Source: Saccoglossus kowalevskii
Lineage: Eukaryota; Hemichordata; Enteropneusta; Harrimaniidae
Assembly: GCF_000003605.2 (NCBI RefSeq)
Contig: NW_003127384.1
Location: 8,559-21,747, forward strand
Direction of reading: 5' to 3'
DNA length: 13,189 bases
Positions within the stretch are counted from its first letter, which is position 1, and each line of letters opens with the position of its first letter. Below the pieces are notes generated by a model that was given only the letters and a program-made list of their open reading frames with translations, ran no database searches and was not told the DNA's origin. This document shows, one piece after another, positions 9,231 through 13,189 of this stretch. The translations under genes and the position numbers were made by a program.

Positions 9231-9988
9231 ACTGCTTGCGCACAATATCAAACAAACTTATTATTTTAGGTATATATGCGGGTTCGTGGTCATTTTCAGT
9301 CCTGAGCAATGCCTTAGTTTGACACTGTTGAAACTTAACAAGTGGGACATACTAATAAAACGCTCAAATCACCGTAAAAATTGGAAAAATGCATAGTACC
9401 TAAACGCTCAGCATAATTGACGTTTCTACATAAAGATTGAAAAGTATGACTTAGTTCTGTAAGGTTATGCCAGAATCTCGATTTAATTTATTATTTTCTA
9501 ACATTTTACAAAACAGTTTTTGCCCATTTATTGTATGTGTCTGTAACAACTGCGCTGGATAAACGATCACGCAAATTCGCCACTCATGTCTAACGTGTTC
9601 GAGTCAAAACTATTAAACAGCATAGAGTTTGGCCTGATGTTTTAGTATAGGATAAACACACCACTAATCTAATAACACTAACTCTGGGAGATATTTAAGT
9701 ATGCACCTATATCACAAACGTAGATAACAACAATTCAAAAACATGAGTGTGTTAATATTTTTAATCTCCTTTTTTATAAGTTTTAATTGTCGTAGACGTC
9801 TTTAGCCAACACGGCATACATGTAAAACAAAGCAAAAACATCTATATTTCCAACATACACATGGCCACAAATATCGCAATTTATAGTGAAAATGTTAGTG
9901 CAAAGACAAAAAAAAAGAATACAAAATATTTCGCTCGCATCTCAAATATAAACAGTAGCAATGTTATAATATAAAATTATTTTTACAG
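9231..9988 (+). other. non-coding stretch upstream of right E1
   Basis: Apart from candidate signal-peptide exon B (9743-9788) nothing recognisable is found. It does not align with the region upstream of the left E1, so the inverted duplication does not extend here. The final bases (ATTATTTTTACAG) form the E1 acceptor tract. Confidence 0.5.
9743..9788 (+). CDS. candidate signal-peptide exon B of the right gene
   Basis: ATG at 9743 opens MSVLIFLISFFISFN, a classic strongly hydrophobic signal-sequence core, only 200 bases before E1. A phase-1 exit exists at 9788 (AATT|GTCGTA), but GTCGTA is a poor donor because it lacks the purine at +3. The same frame stops at TAG shortly after (codon 21). 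Phe/Leu/Ile-rich frames arise easily in T-rich DNA. Either this or candidate A could be the true first exon, or neither. Confidence 0.3.
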
Positions 9989-10312
9989 GTACATGCATCA
10001 CTGCTGTCACACCGGATGTTGTTTTTGATGAGACGCCAGTTGACAGCCTTGTGATTATTACCCACAATACACAGCTGAACTGTAGTTTTGTTGACGGAAG
10101 TGCTCCAGTTAAAGTGTATTGGCACAATGATGGAGTAGTGATAACAAACGATTATGACCTCTTACCTGGTGTCACTGGGTACGAGGTTGTTGGTGAAGAG
10201 AATGAGTTTAATTTACGGATATATGATGCAGAAAAAGAAGAAGAAGAATCTTTCAGTTGCGAGGATGCTTATAATAACAATCATGCTGTGTCAGCAAGTC
10301 TGTTTGTTATAG
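9989..10312 (+). CDS. Ig domain exon E1 (right), membrane-distal
   Basis: Acceptor TTTTTACAG and donor GTATGG enclose 324 bases, phase 1-1, with no stop. The domain starts TCITAVTPDVVFDETPVD. The B-strand is TQLNCSF, the C-strand VKVYWHNDG, the E-strand FNLRIYDAEKEEEE, and the F-strand SFSCEDAYNNN has Phe where Tyr is usual. An extra Cys two residues into the exon has no obvious partner in the domain. It is the intact counterpart of 6801-7114. The frame stays open some 50 bases past the donor, which I treat as intron. Confidence 0.85.
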
Positions 10313-13189
10313 GTATGGTCAACCAATATGCATTAATACTTTCCTTGACGTTGACACGTTTCTCATAAATGTTGGTATATCTCCATATCTGTTTAAATTA
10401 GTAGATTATCTTATAGTAGATAATAAAAGTGCTCTAGATACAGGTGTACATGAAAAGCATGTATTATGCGTCAGCAAATCTGTTTTTAATAGGTATTGTC
10501 AACCAATATTCATATTACGTAGTTTTTCTGACTGTTGAGTGAATATAATAATGACGAGGTACACAACCCTGTAAAGTATAATAATACTGCAATTACATTG
10601 CTGTATACAACATATTTTACAATGGGTATCTCCCTTGACAAATACTTTATAAAAATAAAACGTAATCCTACAAATATCACCAAAGCCAATTAATCACATA
10701 ATGTCATTTCGATCTTGTCATTGATACCCACTAAATATTTGCATATATTTCAAAAACACAATCTTATGAATGCGCCTTTTACAGTCAATCTGTACTCACA
10801 AATACAGGGTAATTTTTTAATAAATATTCACCCAGGCACCACCCATGGCCCGTTGGGACAGTAGAACACTAATATATATTCTCCCATAAGATTCGACAAT
10901 AACGGATATGAATATCGACTTTCGACGCGAGTTAATTGGCGTACTGCGCTAAACAATTGTTCATAATACTTTCTACAATAATTATTACGCATAGCACTGA
11001 TAACTGCTGCTTGCTGTTGTTTCAATGATATTACAAAACACATATGACATCAACAGGGAACCGTGTGCAATTGTCAAATTCAACAACCTGGACTTAGAAA
11101 CTATATGTCTATAATGTCTGATTCATTTAATAATAATATTTGATCATTAGACAGCCACCAAAATTGCACTATTTATCCAAGTAGTAACATAACTACGGGA
11201 AACAACGTGCATTATGGACTTAGATGACAGTGCTCCTGGTGATTTAGTTCGATACATTTGCTCTTGTTTTTATTACAGTATTAGAGATTAAATATATCGA
11301 ACTATTTTTTTTATAGATAGTCATCCAAACTGTACAGTTGAACCTGCTGTCACCGTAATTGCTGGTAACAATGTAATATTCAGTTGCATTATGAATTTGG
11401 TCGACAGTGCACCTGGTGATTTAGTTTGGTACAGAAATAACTCGGAGGTTATGAGAAAGACTGGTATGGAAAATATATGGACGACAGTATTATATAAAGA
11501 CAACAATAATGATGTATATGACTGTCAGCTGGAACATTATACTTTACCCCGTCCGAAATGGTCACTAGTATCATGTGAAGAGAAGATAGTCATGGATGTT
11601 CAATGTAAATTATTTTCATATTTTCTGGAAACATCATTCATTGTGATACATTTATTGAATACTAGTATATTTAGCTCTTACAACCGTACTCCATTTTCAA
11701 AATTGTCACACCGCATTTCGTATCATATCTTTTCAGACGACCCTGTACTTGAAGTAATTGTGATTGGCAATGCAGATACTTCCGGCATTGTGATAGAGGG
11801 TTATTCCTTTGCAGTCATATGCTACGTTTTAGAGACTAACCCTGATGTAGACTCCTTTTTATGGCTAAATCCGAATCAGCAAATTATCAGCAATGAGGAA
11901 AGCATACTCATTCAGTCGATTTCCAAGAATAACTCTGGAAATTACACGTGCCAGGGTAGAAACACATTTTGGGATGATTCTGAAGGAGTCGGTGTAAGCA
12001 CGATGTACATTGACGTACAATGTGAGGACATTTGATTATGAAGTCAATTTTAACGTTTAGAAATTTATTTGTAGTGAATGCGTATTTACAGTGACAAGAT
12101 GAATATGCGCAATTTGAAACAACCAACATCCGAAATATATTCCTGCAAACAAGCCTATTATATTATACCAGTATATTGATAGTGTTAATCCATCGATTTG
12201 ATTGGTCCAAACACAAAATTTACATATTCAATTTATGGTATATTGGCTGATAATGCACGGCTAAACCAAGTGGCCCTGGAATATGAATTGAATACAGGTT
12301 TAATAAGTAAACCGGTAGTATTTGATTTTTAGGGAAATATAGTGGTTGAATTTTGAACAAATATTGAAAAAAAATACCGCATTAAAAACATCTGAATAAT
12401 TATTTAACCATAATATTGCTTTTTGTTGATGGCGGGATACGAGTTGTGAGCGTCGGTCGTTGGGTGATTGTCGTTATGGTTATACAAAAGTTGTATCCAG
12501 GTCAGATGTTGGGATTGTCGCAGTCAGTAAAAGGTCAGAAAGGTCATCTTTTGTTATGCTAATTTTTGTGTTTACGCTGCTCTATTGACTGGATACGTTT
12601 CGTTTTCACGCGGAATAAAAATTAGTTTGTATACAATTTGAACTGTGTTGCGTATGTAATTTTCGTATGCATTCAGTGTACAACTACATACTATTCTTAT
12701 AAATATTCATGTTCAAGGGCCATAATCATGATCTTATAGTAGATGCAAGTTTTTTACTAGTTTTATCGAATTGGCAATATACTGGCATAATATAATAGCT
12801 ATTATCCCCCGCCGAAGTTGGGTATATCACTTGATATTGCACAATTCACTCCATATATTCAGCGGGGGTTATTGCTTAATTATTATGGGATCTACGTTCA
12901 GCGATTGATTAGTTTAATCGATATTGACAAAACTATATTAGTGGAATAACAACATTACGTATCCTAATTCGCGCGTTGCAGCACAGTTATTCAACATGTG
13001 AAAAATAATAATGACAGATCATTGAATGTTAACATAATGTGTTTTGTTTTAGATTCTCCGAATGTCATTATAGCAAACCAAACTGACGTCGCAGTAATTG
13101 AGGAAGACACGTATATTGCTGAATGCTTAGTTGACTCTAATCCTGTGGCGGAAAGAATATGGATACATCCAGATGGCTCTACCTCTCTT
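9989..13189 (+). CDS. Ig-superfamily receptor gene, right copy, open in all visible exons (partial)
   Basis: Four Ig exons in phase 1 can be joined: 9989-10312, 11317-11604, 11737-12021 and 13053-13189, the last cut by the window edge. No stop or frameshift is seen in any. By comparison with the left copy the gene should continue with the rest of E4, E5, a transmembrane exon and a tail with a tyrosine motif. The likely role is a cell-surface recognition or adhesion receptor; this is inferred from architecture only, and no ligand can be proposed. The signal-peptide exon is uncertain (8978-9020 or 9743-9788). Several N-glycosylation sequons (NCS, NCT, NNS, NYT, NQT) fit an extracellular chain. 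It is head-to-head with its disabled paralogue. Confidence 0.8.
10465..10515 (+). pseudogene. relic of the 3' end of E1 with its splice donor
   Basis: The sequence repeats the last about 27 bases of E1 (codons for ASANLFLI plus G), then GTATTGTCAACCAAT, a copy of the intron start. It follows directly where intron similarity with the left arm breaks (GAAAAGCA, about 10459). The exon part is closer to the left E1 (1 mismatch in 25) than to the adjacent right E1 (4 in 25), while the intron part is closer to the right copy. It has no domain body and is a duplication scar. Confidence 0.75.
10516..11146. other. unmatched part of the right E1-E2 intron, no gene recognised
   Basis: AT-rich, with no counterpart in the left intron. 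A minus-strand frame at 10828-11043 (71 codons) contains a fairly ordinary amino-acid mix, including QQQAAVISAMRNNYCRKYYE. I cannot assign it to a family and see no terminal repeats. It could be a fragment of an inserted element or chance. Confidence 0.4.
11151..11255 (+). pseudogene. relic of the 5' half of Ig exon E2
   Basis: After an acceptor-like TCATTAG the sequence follows E2 from its first base: Asp-Ser-His-Gln-Asn-Cys-Thr against DSHPNCT in the true exon, then GNNV, then MDLDDSAPGDLVRY against MNLVDSAPGDLVWY. It is about 11 bases shorter than the matching exon part, which breaks the frame, and the core Trp codon is changed to Arg. It ends at the C-strand and passes at 11256 straight into conserved intron sequence that precedes the real E2. 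This is a decayed partial duplicate with no 3' half. Confidence 0.8.
11317..11604 (+). CDS. Ig domain exon E2 (right)
   Basis: Acceptor TTTTTTATAG, donor GTAAAT, 288 bases, phase 1-1, open. It starts DSHPNCTVEPAVTVIAGNN, with B-strand Cys in VIFSCIM, C-strand GDLVWYRNNSE and F-strand DVYDCQLEHYTL. It ends KWSLVSCEEKIVMDVQ. Beside the canonical B-F cysteines there is a second pair, one near the start (NCT) and one near the end (VSCEE), which could bridge strands A and G. It is nearly identical to the left E2 but without the stop and frameshift there. Confidence 0.88.
11605..11736 (+). other. 132-base intron, stop-free and a multiple of three
   Basis: The intron between E2 and E3 has GTAAAT and TTTTCAG ends, is 44 codons long and contains no stop in the gene frame, so one open frame runs from 11391 to 12035 across both exons. 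Splicing is still preferred, because the matching left intron is 423 bases, the borders agree with the domain boundaries, and translation of the intron is rich in Ser, Phe and Ile without Ig features. Confidence 0.7.
11737..12021 (+). CDS. Ig domain exon E3 (right)
   Basis: Acceptor CTTTTCAG, donor GTGAGG, 95 codons, phase 1-1, open. Start YDPVLEVIVIGNADTSG, B-strand FAVICYVLETNP, C-strand DSFLWLNPN, F-strand NNSGNYTCQGRNTFWDD, end TMYIDVQ. This is a standard I-set/C2-like domain of the same type as the left E3 but only about half identical to it in amino acids, in contrast to the near-identical E1 and E2. Sequons NNS and NYT lie beside the F-strand. Confidence 0.88.
12022..13052 (+). other. 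right intron between E3 and E4
   Basis: About 1 kb of AT-rich sequence; the matching left intron is 233 bases. Apart from the inverted repeat at 12792-12883 nothing is recognised, and no exon relic was found by eye. The end TTGTTTTAG is a good acceptor for E4. Confidence 0.6.
12792..12883. repeat. imperfect inverted repeat with GC-rich core (possible MITE or hairpin)
   Basis: Left arm 12792-12815 contains TTATCCCCCGCCGAA and right arm 12858-12883 contains TTCAGCGGGGGTTA. The arms of about 25 bases pair with a few mismatches around a loop of about 42 bases. The C/G runs stand out in otherwise AT-rich DNA. No target-site duplication could be settled. Confidence 0.55.
13053..13189 (+). CDS. Ig domain exon E4 (right), cut by the window edge
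   Basis: After TTGTTTTAG the exon reads Tyr-Ser-Pro-Asn-Val-Ile and continues open for 45 codons to the edge. B-strand YIAECLVDSNP carries the canonical Cys that the left E4 lacks, and the C-strand is ERIWIHPDG. The F- and G-strands lie beyond the window. It starts in phase 1 like the others, and one N-glycosylation sequon (NQT) lies near the start. Confidence 0.78.

Larger units (their letters stand above)
9989..11604 (+). repeat. right arm of the large inverted duplication (E1-intron-E2)
   Basis: This matches 4725-7114 in inverted orientation. Matching parts are E1, about 150 bases of intron next to E1 (10313-10460), the block 11256-11316 before E2, and E2. Between 10461 and 11255 the arms differ: this arm carries two relic exon fragments and an unmatched stretch, while the left arm has a longer, unrelated middle. 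Confidence 0.8.

Noticed and set aside
10828-11043. Minus-strand 71-codon frame as a transposase fragment
   Set aside because: No catalytic motif or terminal repeats could be pointed to; recorded only as an unmatched intron stretch.

Overview
The window looks like nuclear DNA of an invertebrate animal. It is strongly AT-rich and gene-poor, coding sequence is cut into short exons with GT-AG borders, and every recognisable protein segment is an immunoglobulin (Ig) superfamily domain on its own symmetrical phase 1-1 exon. The species cannot be named from the sequence. None of the operon, ribosome-site or bacterial promoter logic applies.

Layout. Positions 1-1738 are 3' flank with no gene seen. 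Positions 1739-7114 (minus strand) hold a nearly complete but broken Ig-receptor gene: five Ig exons (E1 6801-7114, E2 4725-5013, E3 4014-4301, E4 3514-3780, E5 3042-3335), a transmembrane exon (2812-2925) and four small tail exons ending at 1739. The reconstructed tail carries an ITIM-like tyrosine motif. Positions 7115-8977 are the shared upstream region, with a 92-bp AAAT microsatellite. From about 8978 or 9743 to the right edge (plus strand) lies a second, head-to-head copy. Its E1 (9989-10312), E2 (11317-11604), E3 (11737-12021) and the start of E4 (13053-13189) are all open; the rest lies outside the window.

The two genes form a large inverted duplication. E1, E2 and the ends of the intron between them are nearly identical in the two arms, while E3 and E4 are only distantly similar and the homology stops sharply at exon borders. 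This points to recent duplication or gene conversion of the two membrane-distal domains. The left copy carries at least five disabling changes yet keeps every splice site, so it is a young pseudogene, unless assembly errors explain the lesions. The right arm also contains three partial, decayed exon copies: the 5' half of E1 at 9171-9230, the 3' end of E1 at 10465-10515 and the 5' half of E2 at 11151-11255. Repeated exon-level duplication and loss have therefore occurred here.

Taken together this resembles a fast-evolving cluster of paired Ig receptors, the kind of organisation seen in some animal immune and allorecognition loci. The sequence shows the receptor architecture and the turnover; the recognition role is inference.
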